64,000 bases of DNA from Zonotrichia leucophrys gambelii (Eukaryota > Chordata > Aves > Passeriformes > Passerellidae), in the NCBI RefSeq assembly GCF_028769735.1, contig NC_088171.1, positions 143,489,917 through 143,553,916 of the forward strand. The letters are read 5' to 3'. The notes under the pieces are model-generated. The model searched no databases and was not told the origin of the DNA. It was given only the letters and a program-made list of their open reading frames with translations. The translations under genes were made by a program, and so were the position numbers. This document shows, in pieces, positions 23,095-35,724 of the stretch (position 1 is its first letter; each line of letters opens with the position of its first letter).

Positions 23095-23527
23095 TATTAC
23101 ATCAGGTCACAGTTCCACCTTAAGAACTTAGCAGTGTGCCAGACCTTCTCCACAATAAGAAACACACAACAATGCATAACCAAAAACAATTTAACTGCCC
23201 AGCTGCAAGCCAGGAGAAGCCACTTAAACTGGTGGGCAGAATCTAAATTATTTTAAGTCTATTTTATTCATAGTCACCTGAATTTGTGTGAATGCATTTG
23301 CAGTACAAGGACCTCAGAGCTCCAAGGGTTCTGATCCAAAAGCACTGGAATTCTGGGACCAACTCAACAGCATGTGGCTATTTTTAAGGGCCTTCTGGAA
23401 CCCTGCATCCAAATGCGAGGGTGTTTCTCTTGCTCATGAAGCAGTTGCAGATTCACCATGGTTAGTAAGCTGATGCTGGAAAATGGACAGAAAAAAATAA
23501 TATTAAGCTTCCACTAATTCAAGCTAA

Positions 23528-23575
23528 CACAAAAAACAAAAACCCACACAAGCAAACAAAAACAAACAAACAAAA
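23528..23575. repeat. (AAAC)n-rich low-complexity tract
   Basis: Mostly AAAC/AAAAC units with CCCACAC interruptions. Confidence 0.8.
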
Positions 23576-25163
23576 GCTGAAATAAAACCTATGATAATTT
23601 ATTTGCTTCATGGAAAGCTGAAACTCACTGCAATGGGGTTGTAGCCCCAGAGGAGCATCTCTTCAACTGGGATGGGACCCCCACTGGGTAGCTCTGCCTG
23701 CAAGCTATGCCACAATAAACACAGTCCTTGCATGAAACAGATGCATTTTTTTTTCATACATTAGTTAAAATCAGTCATCTCAAATGAACTGAGAGGAAGA
23801 AATTAATTTAAATTCTGGCCAAACAATGCCAGTGTTTAACCTATATATAGACCTGGGTTTTATTCTATAATTTCTTCTCTTAGTTAAGTGGTATGTCAAG
23901 ATAATAACAACAGCAATAATTACAATAATCCTCTTTCCCAAAATTGTTGCCATTTTATGAAATAACAGTAGTTTGCTTCCAACTTTTAAATGTGTCAATG
24001 TAATGCAGCCAGTTTAAGTAAATCTATGGCCTATTCATTCTAATGAACACAGAGTAGGTTGCTTCGAATAAAAAATATAATCTACATTTTATATAAACAA
24101 ATGCTAAGAATGTTACATCCACTATCCCCCTAATCTAGGAACATTTCAGGATTTCATCTTGGAAAAAAAGAATGTAGTTGAAAGGACAGCATTGTTCCCA
24201 GCCAATGGAGACGACAGCATTAATTAATCCCTGAGCCAGCACAGGTTGCCTTTGTGAGAATCCCCTGACTTGGCTTGAGCCAGATTTCAAATTGCCTCAG
24301 CTTCCCCTTCTTCATTCAAATTCTTGTAACCTGGAGTAAGGAGGGTGAGGGGTTGGTGGTGTTTGGTTTTGTTTGTTTGCTTCCCCTACAAAGTGAGTGA
24401 CTCTCAATTAAAAACATGCATCAGTTCACATTTTAAAGCATGCTCAATACTCCCACTGTGACTCCTCCTAAGAAAAAAAATCTTGCTCAAAGCAGGCAAA
24501 ATAATGTCTTCCCCACCAACTGCAGCAGACTTTTGTTGCAAATTTAACCTTAAGTATATTTACACTTTCATCCTTTTCACGACATGATTTCATTAAGCAT
24601 TTAAGTGGTTTTTTCATTATTTAAAGCACTAGACATGGATTGGTTTTTTTTGATGGTTTAGCCTCCCTCTTCCTACCCAGCCCAGGGGAAAAGTAATTTT
24701 TTGCTTTGCATATATTTTTTCTCTTCTTTATATTTATGTCAACATTCCCCTTTAACAACTTTGAAAACTCAAGCTCTTTTTGGAGTTACTTCCATCTGTG
24801 TAACTGAGCAATGAAATTATTCACAAGCACTGGTAATTAACAAATTTCATGTGTACAGATATTTCTTCCACTGGTAACAGTCATTTAGTGTTGGAATTAT
24901 GCAGTGAACGCAAATGAGATCTAAGGCCAAATTTTGTTTCTGAATAATTTGATTTATTTATAAACCAGATGGCAAAGTTTTACTTTAACTGGTTAGTTGT
25001 TTAGTGTACAGATAGAATTGACTTATTTTCTCTGGGAGGCTTTTGACAGGAACTTTGATTTCCATAAGTTTAGGCTTCCCTTTAAATTGGAAACTGAAGG
25101 AAAGGACCAATTTTTTTTGCCAATCCACACAGAGAATTTAGTGTCCTTAATGATATATAAAAT

Positions 25164-27854
25164 GTGGGGACTTCATTAATTCTCTCTGGAAATATTGACA
25201 CAAAGTTATTAATAGTGCTGGTAATAGTACTGCTAATTCAAAATATTATGAACAACAGGTATCTTTTGTTAAAAAGATGCTTCCAGTTAAAGAGAACATT
25301 ATTTAATAGGAAATGCCAATATCTGGAAAAGGATTTTTATATATGTATATGTCATTTCATTCAGTCCTCTGAAGGAGAAGTCACTGAAGGAGCACATTCC
25401 CACTTGAAGAGCATTAACTCCCAGCTTGTTGTCACTAAACTGATCTTTCCTTATCTTCTATTTAGCAGGAGAAATTCCTCTCCCAGTTGGAACTGCCAGG
25501 TTTTTCTCAGAAATCCTCCTTGCAGAGGAGATTCTGAAAGCCTAAATTCCACAGAGTGTTTTGTCTTGCTAATGACTTCAGAGCACAATTGGCTGCCCAA
25601 CTGTGCATCTTTGTACTTGGGCTGGTTTGGGACTGATTTGTCCACAGGGGGAAACAGCTACAATTATGTCTGAGGGAATCCTCCCTCAGAGCATGTGGGG
25701 GACATGAGCACCACTGCCCTAGCAGCCCCTGGTGTTCTCTCTGCAAAAGGCAATAGCTAAAGAAGGGGGTTGACAATGGGATGAAAGGTTTTCCCTGAAG
25801 TCATTAAACTGTGAGGAAATGGTGAGGGTCATGAATTGTTACATAAAAGGAATTAATGAGCATGAGGTGGGAGGTAAAGGTATTAATGGGAATCTGACAC
25901 CTAAATTATAAAGCAGTCAAACTCCCATACTAGAAAAGGGTATGTGCATTTTCAGAGCAGATTTATATTTTGATGATCAGATACTTCATTTCAGTGTATA
26001 TTCAAATATTTCACATTGGCTTAACCATACAGCTGTTAAAACTGTGAATAAACCAATTTATTCACTCTATTTGTCTGTAAATGTCTGTCCTAATTGATTT
26101 CCTCAGGAAGAGAAAGGTCAGAGGAGCACCCTGAACCCGAAAGGCCCTTGTACTCAGATCAGGGGTACAAAGCAGAAATTTGAGTGACTCCAGTGATACA
26201 GCAGTGAGGGAAGAAAGGGAACACAAGTAGATAGGGGTGATACTCTAGACTTCAAATGCAGAACTAGAAAATAACGTGTATCAATGGTACCCACTACACC
26301 TCAGGTCAGCCAAGAAACTTCTAGTTTATCTTCATGGGGATGTGAAGACTTGAGGAATAAGCTGACTTCACAGCTACTGGGAACCCCTGTCCTGCTACAA
26401 ATCCTTGTCCTGTAGTAAAGCTCAAAACTGGCAGAAAGCCCCAGAAAATGTGTAATTGTACCAGGTACTGTTAGTGTAGGAGAGAGAACCTTGCCCTGTG
26501 TGGAAAATTTGGGGTCAGCAGCAGGGAGAAGTCTGAACTAGCAGAGTTGTTGTGTTCTCCTTGCTCCCTAGCACTGGAGCAGCATCTCTCAGGTACAGAG
26601 GGTAGAAGGTATAAGCAGAACTCAGTTTTCCCTTCCTTTTGCCTGTCCAGCATGTAAAATTTGATCTTCAAATTCATGTTCTTCTTGAAGTAATTTTTAA
26701 ACTCCCGTGATATTTTCCTAACCAGCAGCAAAATACCCAGGATATAAATATAAAATCTCCCAGAACTGCCCACAGTTTGTTAGCACCAGTTGGGGTACAT
26801 CACAGGCATTGATGATTTTAGCAGGACTTGCTAATTTGTTCCTGTCAAGTATTGGTGCTGGAAAGGGCTCATTTGCACAGAGGACTCCCCTTAGCTGCAG
26901 GCCAAAAAAGCTATTGAATACAGAGCATATTTATTGTTGTGACTTGAAATAAGATTAGTGAGAAAGGATATTTATTTTAATTTCTTCCAGGTGCTGTAAA
27001 GCCTTGTTTTTTTTGTTTTGTTTTTTCTTTTTCTCTTTGCTAATTTAAGAAAAGCATGTGGTTCAGGAATTAAAGACCTAATTAAGCTGCATGTCAAAAT
27101 CAACAAAATACCAACACAAGTGATTCCTTCTGACAAAAGAGCCTTTCAGATTGAGCTTTAACCTTGTTTAAGCATCAAATGACAGGTCTTCTGAGAAACA
27201 GCTTGTCTTAAAATCAGTCCAGCAGTGACAGCTCCAGCCCTTGAAGATCATCAATCTGCTTCTCCCCACACAACTAATAGCAGCTATACCATGTATAGCT
27301 AATAAAAATCATGTCAAGGAACTTGGAACCATTCTCACTGGTAGGTGAGCTGTATCACACAATGAACAAGAGATGCAATCAGTCAGAGGGCTTAAAATAT
27401 ACTGTGTAAAGTCTGAATAATAGCTGTGGCAACTTGTAGCATAGGAGCGGACAACAAAGAAATTCTGTGCAATATGTCTTAAGAAACCTTGGAAACGGGG
27501 AGAAAAAGATGTTTTCCTATCTCAGGTCTCCAGAGGAATTTTCATGTTGGCCATCTTCCTAAAAGCCTGCAGTGAATCCCTGGTAAACCATGAGGTAGGC
27601 AATAAGAACTGCCATGTGCTCTGTGATGGAGACAGGTATGGTTGGTCAGAATCCTTGTGATGAAGCACTGAAAATGAAATATTGTCCCAGAATACTGCAA
27701 AACATATCACAAAACAAGAACTATTCTGGAAGCACAGAAAGGGATTCGCTTGTCCGTGGAACTGAAGAGAGGAAAAAGTGAATGGATAATCTGTTGGTGC
27801 TGGGACCGTGTTACATCAAAGCTACCTGGGACAGCGCTGTGATCAAGGAAAGGG
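25164..27854. other. Unique DNA; longest open frame of the window but no gene seen
   Basis: The 169-codon plus-strand frame at 25164-25673 is the longest here. It starts with a hydrophobic stretch, then becomes basic and mixed, with no recognisable domain, splice sites or promoter. Two minus-strand frames overlap it. I treat it as chance. Nothing else was recognised. Confidence 0.5.
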
Positions 27855-27886
27855 AGGAAGTGTGGTCCAAAGGAAGTGTGGTCCAG
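27855..27886. promoter_or_regulatory. Tandem ETS/RUNX-like composite motifs
   Basis: The 16-bp unit AGGAAGTGTGGTCCAA is followed directly by AGGAAGTGTGGTCCAG (one mismatch). Each unit holds an ETS core (AGGAAG) abutting a RUNX core (TGTGGTC). Adjacent ETS and RUNX sites act cooperatively in haematopoietic enhancers. Duplication of the composite is seen in the sequence; regulatory activity is inference. Confidence 0.35.
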
Positions 27887-30827
27887 AGAGCTTCCTCCAG
27901 GGTGTGGCTGGAGCCATGGCACAGCCCCATGGCAATGCTGCAGAGAGCACAGGGCGTGGGATCCCACTCAACTCTTCACAAAACTCACGTGGAGGATCTC
28001 AGGGTTATGGTGAGCGAGCGGTGCCATACTCAGCCTCAAGGATTTGCAGTACAGCAATTCACTTCTTTTGTTTGAACAATGCTTCAGAACACATGAAATA
28101 TTTCTTTTTCTGTGCGGAATAAGTAAAGTTTTTAATTGATGGTTATCTTTCACATCTTGACCCACAATGAGATGCAAAGGTACTATATCAGAACCCAATA
28201 CTGCAGATTTCATAGTTTTTGACATTTCTGGAAGCCGTGTCCTTTAAATTATAACATGACATATATTATAATTTAATAATTATAATAGATCCATAAAATT
28301 GACTGTTTCTATAATAGTTTTTTAATATCTGTTCCCATTATAAGAATATTTGAACTTAATTTTTCTAACCTATCAATGTATGTAGCAAAACTCTTTTTTG
28401 TCTCTTCTTTAATGACAGATGCTGAAAAATGGATTGCCCAGTTTTATCACACAGTTAACATTTTTTTGCTTACCTTCCTAAATGAATGCTTTGAGCTAAA
28501 AATTAAGATTTTGTTCTACCTTTAACCAAAACACTGGACTAAATCTTGTATTTTTTGCTCAGAAACCTCTAGTTTACTTACTAGAAAATAGAGTGCAAAG
28601 AAAATATAGGATGGAGAAAAATTATATAGTGGAGCAAATATTCCTAAAACATTAAACAATGCATTTTTAAAACTAAAGTATGTCACTAGAAGATCACTGT
28701 GATGAAATTCAGGTTTTTGATGGATAAAACTTCATTTACAAAGCGGGAAGTTTATTTAAGAATATCCTCACACACAGAATTTGCATGGCAGAGATGTTAA
28801 CTGACAATTAATGGTACTGAAATATGATTGAATTATAGGAAGGTTGAATTGGGACTCAAAATTATTACAAATTGGAATTACAAATACTGCTAGAACACAG
28901 GACCAAAAAATGGAATCAATCTGGATATTAATCCCAACTCATGGTGAAACAGTAATTGGTTTACTATCACATTCTACAGCTAATTTATTGGATACTTGTG
29001 GCTGAAGGACATCACAGCAATAATTATAGTTAATCAAATAGCCTTAATGGTGACTTGTGCAGTAGGCTATTAAAATTTTATATCAAAATAAGGCTTGTAA
29101 GAACATTCTCTTCACACCTCAGCCAATTGTTTGTTCTAGGAGATAAAACATGGTGGTTCTGATTCAGCCTTTAGTAATATACAAAAATACTTTCAAACAG
29201 AAATTAAGTTACTACATATTAGGAAAACAGCTGATAAATTAAATTATTTTAAAGAATGCTGATGCTAAAACTAGGGAGAAGGTATTAATCTGTTTTACTG
29301 CATATAAATTAGGGTCAACTCTGTCAACTGAAATACAGAGCAGTGTAAGAACTCACCTTCATCTGAGTCCCTAAGTGCAACAAGAAAGCTTTCCCCAGGC
29401 AGCAAGATACTCAGCATTCAGCTTTACAACATGCTGAGTTTTCTTCACAGGCCTTACTAAGTAGGATTTGTACTCTCCTTACAACCTTGAAGAACAAAAG
29501 GGAGAAAGGAGAATTGTGGTTACTTTTATATTCAATTTTATTCATAAAAGAATGAATTTATCTCAGTATTGGATTTTTGTTCTTTTTTTTTACATTTTAT
29601 TCCAATGATTCTTTTCAGATGTTAGGGAATCACCGTAGTTTTCCTCTGCTGCCTTTTTTTTTTATCCCTTAAATATTCTACTTCTTATTCATCAAGAAGT
29701 GATGACGGTGTAAAACCTGTGAATTTTTTGTTTTATTTATCAGTTTCACACTCTTCGACAATGACCTACTGTATGGGCTTTTTTTAATCAGTCAGTGGTA
29801 GAAAATTTGAAAAGTCTAGTTTCCAGGGAAAAAGAAAACCAGCTGGTATAGAACACCTGCTTTTTCCTTCAGAAAAGGAGCCTCTATATTTTTCATTCCA
29901 GGATGTTCAGAACTAGTATATAACAGAGTCAAAGCAAGGTCAAACTTTGATATGACGAACTAATTTTTTCAGCGTTAGACTTTACATTATGCTTCCGTTT
30001 CTTTCTACTGTTTCCCACACCTCTTATCTTAGTCTAATTTCTTTTTTCCTTTCTTCACTATGAAACTTGATTTCAGTGGGATTCCTGGTGACTCTCTTGT
30101 AGAGGTGAATTTTGAAATCCCTTCTCCCATTTCCTACAAAAAAAAAAATGTCTTTGGTTTCCACTGCTCCCAAGGATGGAGAACAGGGAAAGGTTGGATG
30201 GAGTGCTCACCTGAGGGTACACTTCAATGCATGCACATATTTATTGTCATGACATTAGTTCCATTATCTAAAAATTATTTAGCTGACATAATTAATTTCT
30301 TAGATAAAATGAAGCAGTTGTCTACACCTTTGTGATATTGACAAATTAATTTTCTAAGAAATGCAAATATCTTGAAATAAGCACCCGAGGGGTTCTTTGC
30401 TGGAAATTCTTGATTTGGTGCCAATTTTCTGTCTTCTGATACCGTTCCCTTATACTCATAGTTTCTTGCAGATCTTCCACTGACAAACTCAGGAGCTCTT
30501 TCACCCAATTCTGTAGAATAAGGCTTACATGTGGCAATGCAAAAATGTGCTTATTTCACTACTTTGACTATTGTTCAAGCATTCCTGTCCATGTGCACTA
30601 GAATTGCTTAGTCAAATTTTCTACTGGCTTAGTAGAACTTAGGTAAATAGGGTCACTCAGTGCCCAATGCTGATAGGAAATTTTTTCTCTCCTTATATAA
30701 CATTGATTTTTACCAAGGTGACAACTATGGCCATTCTCAACATATTAGGAACTGCGTTGATTAAGAATTTAGAGTATTTTCCTCATAGATCCTTCAAGTT
30801 CTGTCTTAGTGACTCCAAAACTACATG
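27887..30827. other. Unique AT-rich DNA, no gene seen
   Basis: No repeat family or gene recognised. AT-palindromic text near 28258-28290. Open frames up to 104 codons around 27808-28122 have no recognisable domain. Confidence 0.5.
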
Positions 30828-30988
30828 AATATATATATATTTATGTAGGCATGTGTATATATATATATACACACACATATGTATATATTTGTGGAACTAT
30901 ATACATGTATGTATATAAATGTATAATGTATATACATATTATAGATGTATAATATACATATGCATATTTGTGGAACGCTATATATACT
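30828..30988. repeat. Compound TA/TG/AC satellite with a 79-bp echo
   Basis: About 160 bp of TATATA, TGTATA and ACACAC runs. The 13-mer ATATTTGTGGAAC occurs at 30885-30897 and 30964-30976, 79 bp apart, showing that a longer unit was duplicated inside the simple repeat. Confidence 0.85.
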
Positions 30989-33618
30989 ACATGCTGTTAA
31001 TATTTTAAAAAACCCTAATTTATTAAATCAAATTCTAATAAATGGCTAACAAATTTTGACTGAGGAGAAAGTGTTAGAGATTCAGATCCTTGAATCAGGA
31101 TATAATACTACTGCGTTTTGTTATGCTGAAGAATCATTTTTGTGATCTTGGACAAGGCAATGATAAGCACCCAGAGTCATGGGGTGTGTCATCTCTGTGT
31201 TTTATGACTATGGACCCTAGTCACCTATGCTTACTAGGCTTTTACAAATATAAAGGAAAAACAAGTTTGGAAAAGGAATCTCATAAAAAAATGATTTCCA
31301 CTACCAAGAGTGGGTCCAGAATTTTATACTGAGATGTCAGTCTGTGTGCAACAAGCATTGGATGAGCTGAGAGGAAACAAGCCATCATTGCTTGTGAACA
31401 TGCACTGTTCCCAGCTGGATCTCAGTTCCAGCCAACCTGGCAATTATTTCTAGGTGAACATACATGTCTTTATATTACACACTTTAAAAAAATTTAAAAA
31501 TCTGCTTATGGATCTCAACAGAACAATGTTTGGAACAAGAATCAAAAGAATTAATCAAATGTCAAAGGGATGAAAGCTGAAAATATGAGAAATTGACATT
31601 TAAAACCAAATCTGTGTAAGCTCTCTCAAATCTCATGCAAAAGTCTGATTATCTCATGCAAATTGTTGATTACTGGAAAACTATTTATTCTGTATTGTTT
31701 TCTATCAATATACAACTGAAGTCCATATTGTGCTTCTGAAGTAAAAAACTTTCTACAAGTGTAATTAAAATGAGTTAAATTGGAATATAATGTCATTTTG
31801 TTTGACCACTTTGACTTTCTTGCAGAAATTCTGCAAACCTGGATGCTAGCTGAAAAAGTACGGAAGGCATGAGTGGAGAAAACCCCCAGCTGTGACATCA
31901 TTCCTCACCTTCCTCTGAGACCCCAGGAATGAGAAAGACCTGAAAGAATGGCTGTTTTCTACTGCCTCATACTTTGGAAATCAATATGAAAGCCATGCTG
32001 TACAGAGTGATCCAACTCACAGCAGTGTGGAAAGAAAGTATTAGGGAGAGAAACCTGAGGCAGATATTTCTATGGTCAAGCTGTTCTGGAGGTCTCTGTG
32101 AAGAGACACAGGAGAGGACAACACTGTCAATGCTGGTAAGGATTTAAGATTGAGGAGTGAAACATCAGAATTGCTTTCTTCACGAAGTAACCCAGCCTGA
32201 CTAGCGAAAAGACACTTGTGAAACAAGATGAGACTTAAAAAAGTATATTCTAGGGTACACACATTCAGATAGACCCAATAAAACTGTGTCCAGTTTATTC
32301 TTCATTTCTTATTTGAGAATTTTTTAAATTTTAAGCTGACATAAGTAAATTTTGTTTTGGTTAAGGCAACAGCAATGTTCACTCTTCTTTTTACACATAT
32401 CGTTACCTTATACATATCTGACAAGGAAATAAGTACTAAAAACCCACCCCTTACATGAGATATGTCAACCTATTGCATGTTTGATGAGTTATGTAATATC
32501 ATCAACTGTTATGGAATAAATGTGCTATTAATAAACCCCTGAATGGAATATACCAGTGGGGCTGATGTTGCCTGTGTTTAACAGAGGTTGCTGTAGAGCT
32601 CTTGAACATGCCACCTTCTTTGAAGAATTGTTTCATGTCCTTGCATCAAACAGATCCTGGACTAACTTCACAGAAGTTGGCCTTAAGGTTGCTGGTCTTC
32701 ATTCACAGCGCACTAAACCTCCCCTGGGAACAGGCAGAAATTTCCAATAGCAGCACAGTTCACGTATTATCAAACACTAAGAGTAGGACTTTGATGTTCA
32801 GCTTTTTAAAAGCTCTCAGAAGTATTTTTCTTCATTATCACCCCAGTTGAGTGAGCTTTATTCTCCCCTTTCAGAGAAATGTTTAAGCACATGAGGAATC
32901 TATCTTCCCAATGCTATTAATTAAAAGATGACATTATTTTCTGTGACTATTTTTTATTTACAGTACTTAATTGATTAGGATTCTTGACAAACAAGATTCA
33001 GGAGGGAGTTAAAAATAAAAGGAAGGTAATTTTGGAAGTTTTGCCACACATTTTTCCCCTTTTTGGATATCTGCACACTTAGGTTTCAGCACAGTAGCAG
33101 GAAATAATGTGCTTCTTGCAAGTGCCTGTTTTTATTAATTTTTATTTGCCTGTCAGTGCAGAAAGTCTCCTCTGGGAAAAGCCAGAAATTTCAAACAGCA
33201 ATGAGGGCCCGCATACTCTCAACAAGAATCTGAAGATGAGAACAGCCAGTTTCTCACTGAGAAAGAACATTTTTCAGATTAACTCATACATTATTTCATC
33301 TGGGGAAATGGAGAGTTGAGATGATACAACAGTTTCTTTGTTTCACAACTTTTATGAAACTTTATGAAACATATCTCAAATGCCCTGCCATCAGTCTTGG
33401 ACCAGAAACAGTTTCTAAAAAAGCAGCAAGAATCCTGTATGAAGGACAAACTGACCTCAGGCTACACTAGAACAATGTGTCTCAAACAGCAAACTAGATT
33501 TCATGAGTCAAGAAAAAATGGAATTTTGCACTTTGTGAGATGTGTGTTAGTTGTTAGTTGAGGGACTGAAATTGTTTGCAGGTTAAAATTGTTGAGAACT
33601 AAATGAAAGATAAAATTC

Positions 33619-33621
<3 letters not shown>
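30989..33621. other. Unique DNA, no gene seen
   Basis: No gene or dispersed repeat recognised. Open frames of 91 codons or fewer without domains. Confidence 0.5.

Positions 33622-33649
<28 letters not shown>
33622..33649. repeat. 28-bp poly(T) run
   Basis: Uninterrupted T28, the longest homopolymer in the window. It could be the poly(A) tail of a minus-strand retrocopy, but the following sequence shows no recognisable coding remnant, and CR1-driven genomes rarely make poly(A) retrocopies. Confidence 0.95.
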
Positions 33650-33652
<3 letters not shown>

Positions 33653-33868
33653 GCAATGATTTCTGTCTGCACAATGGAGGGCTCCAGGTCTGTGTGGGAA
33701 AAGGTCTAAAGGCATCATCAACTCCTGATGGGTAACCAGGTAGGAAAAAAGATGGGTCTAACACTCAAGTGATCTTGAACAAAGCCTTCTCATATACTTC
33801 AGTGAATCATGGCAAGACCTTAATCTAAAATGACTCTACATAATGTATCAGGACCCATTTGCAGAAAG

Positions 33869-34111
33869 CAAGTGGTGGCTCAGTGGATGGAGTGCAGGCC
33901 TAGAGGAACAGGGCTTGTCACTGGTGACTTCTATATCCAGCACAGTCAGGAAGTCAGGATAACAGAGGAATGTCACCCTCTCCCTAAATGCAAGCTGTAC
34001 TGGAGGTACACTCTAACACTAGCAAGCTGCCCTCCCTTCTTGTGCCTCATCTGCAGACCAAGATAAGGCTATTTTAATTCTTTCTCAAATGTTGGGAAAA
34101 CTAATGAGTTA
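33869..34111 (+). mobile_element. Ancient MIR-like SINE, nearly full length
   Basis: Reads from a tRNA-like head to the MIR tail. Box A TGGCTCAGTGG (33876-33886) fits the RNA polymerase III consensus and is followed by 'agtgcaggcctag', as in the CORE-SINE head. The far end has 'tgtgcctcatctgcagacc' and 'ctaatgagtta', matching the MIR 3' region. The middle is too diverged to align by eye. Box B is lost. The order and roughly 240-bp length match a full MIR. A short (AC)n/A run follows. Confidence 0.6.
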
Positions 34112-35474
34112 CACACACACACAAAAAAAAACACCCTAAAGGATCAGTAGATTTACTAATTGTTTGTGTTTACTTATTTATTTTCTGAGATCTCTCAGTC
34201 AGGACAGGAGGAAGGGAAATATTGTAGAAAGCACAGTAAGCCATTTAGAATTGATCTTGTTAAAAGACATTATCTTGAATGATTTTGTATCCCTTTAGTG
34301 AGGATATACTCTGTTTTGGAATGTGATGTTTCCAAAAGGTAGTTAGGTGACGTTCATCTTTCACCTGCTCATCTGGTCAAATCTCTATAAGAAGCTCAGT
34401 TTAAAGCATCCACTCACTTCTTTCTAGAGGAGCTTTCTTGCTCTCCCAAGGATGAAACTTAATGGTATTTTCCCCCACTCCAAAGGCTTTGAACAAGAAA
34501 ACATCTTTGTTGCCTTAGGAGTTGACCTCTCTGTCTTATTTCAGTACTGGGGACAGAATATTTGTGCAGCATTCAAAATAGCACCTATCTCTTGTTTTAC
34601 CAGTTGTGAGTCCCTACTTAGAAGAGACATCTTTGTGTTGGGCACAGAGGGGTGCCCAATGGTGTGATCTGCATCAGGGAAGCAGGGGAAGGTACAGTTC
34701 TTCCACTAAGATGTGCTAAGATGCTCACTGAGGTCAGATGCTGTTTTCCTCAGGACTCACAAGTGGCCTTTTCTGGAAATATCAAAGCAAGCTTTTCTGT
34801 GAGTTCACACAGATGATGAAGAATTTGTCCCTAGTTAATTTAAAAGTCTCTTCCCAGTTGACAGATGACAGAGCACTGTTCTGTAATTGTGACTTTCACA
34901 CTTTGTGGTGTGCTTTGAAACCCAGCATCTATGATCCCAAAGGATCTCAAAGTGCTCTGCAGTCATGGGCAGAGGAGTTTAGTTGCCTTTGAAGAACTGC
35001 ACTGATGCAGTCTGTAGACTAAAGGCCCATTATTCTTTGATCTCCAGCTGCTAGAAAACTTTGTTTACTTTGATAAGTGATCATAGACTTGCCTGATGGG
35101 CTTCATAGAGATATATTTTAAAATGGCAACAAAGTGCATTGGCAATTAAAGTGCATTAATCTCTTTTGGACTCAGGTGCTGTTTCCTTAATTGAATACTT
35201 TTGCTTCATTTTTTAATGGACAGGGAAGTCCCAGGTCTATCCTAACACTGAAGTGGCACTTCAAGACAAAATGGAAATCAAGAAAAAGCAGATGTGTTTA
35301 CATGGAAAAATTGTGTTTGTGGTAGAGTCTTCTTTCAGGCAATTTGGAAACAAAATTACAAATTTTCATGTGAATCATGACTTTTATTTTGCCTTTACCA
35401 TTTCAGTTGTTTTTGTTAAGGTTTTTACTATTGCCTTTTGACTATTCATTTTTACTTTTGGAATGGCTCAAGTA
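34112..35474. other. Unique DNA, no gene seen
   Basis: Starts with the end of an (AC)n/A9 run; otherwise nothing recognised. Confidence 0.5.
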
Positions 35475-35560
35475 AAAAAAAAAAGTTTTGAAAAGAAAAA
35501 AAACACCCACAAAAAAAACCACTCTAGTGAAATAAAAACAAAAAAAAATTATAAAAAGAG
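35475..35560. repeat. A-rich low-complexity tract
   Basis: Several A8-A11 runs separated by G, C or CCC. It explains the phenylalanine-rich minus-strand open frame here. Confidence 0.8.
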
Positions 35561-35724
35561 AAACAAACATTGCCCCTTCCAATTCCCAGCCATTGCTATT
35601 TAAAATTAACATGGTTTGGCAACTGCCATTCAATGACCAGCATTTTGAATTTGTTTTCTTCTTTTGAAATATTTGCTTCTTGATATTTTATTGTGAAGGA
35701 GCCACCATAGATATTTCATAAATG

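Larger units (their letters stand above)
22960..25163. other. Unique AT-rich DNA with simple tracts, no gene seen
   Basis: Contains T-rich stretches near 23010-23038, a TTAA-repeat run (23076-23094) and an A/C-rich tract (23528-23575). A TTTG-rich run lies near 24360. Confidence 0.5.

Noticed and set aside
24290..24325. 'tgcctcagcttcccc' resembling the MIR core
   Set aside because: Only one 15-bp landmark and no second MIR landmark in order; could be chance.
25164..25673. 169-codon open frame, the longest of the window
   Set aside because: Mixed composition with a hydrophobic start, no domain, no splice or promoter context, two overlapping reverse frames. A frame of this length is plausible by chance in 64 kb.
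30828..30988. CRISPR-like spaced repeats
   Set aside because: The repeated 13-mer occurs only twice inside a simple AT/TG satellite; the genome is vertebrate.
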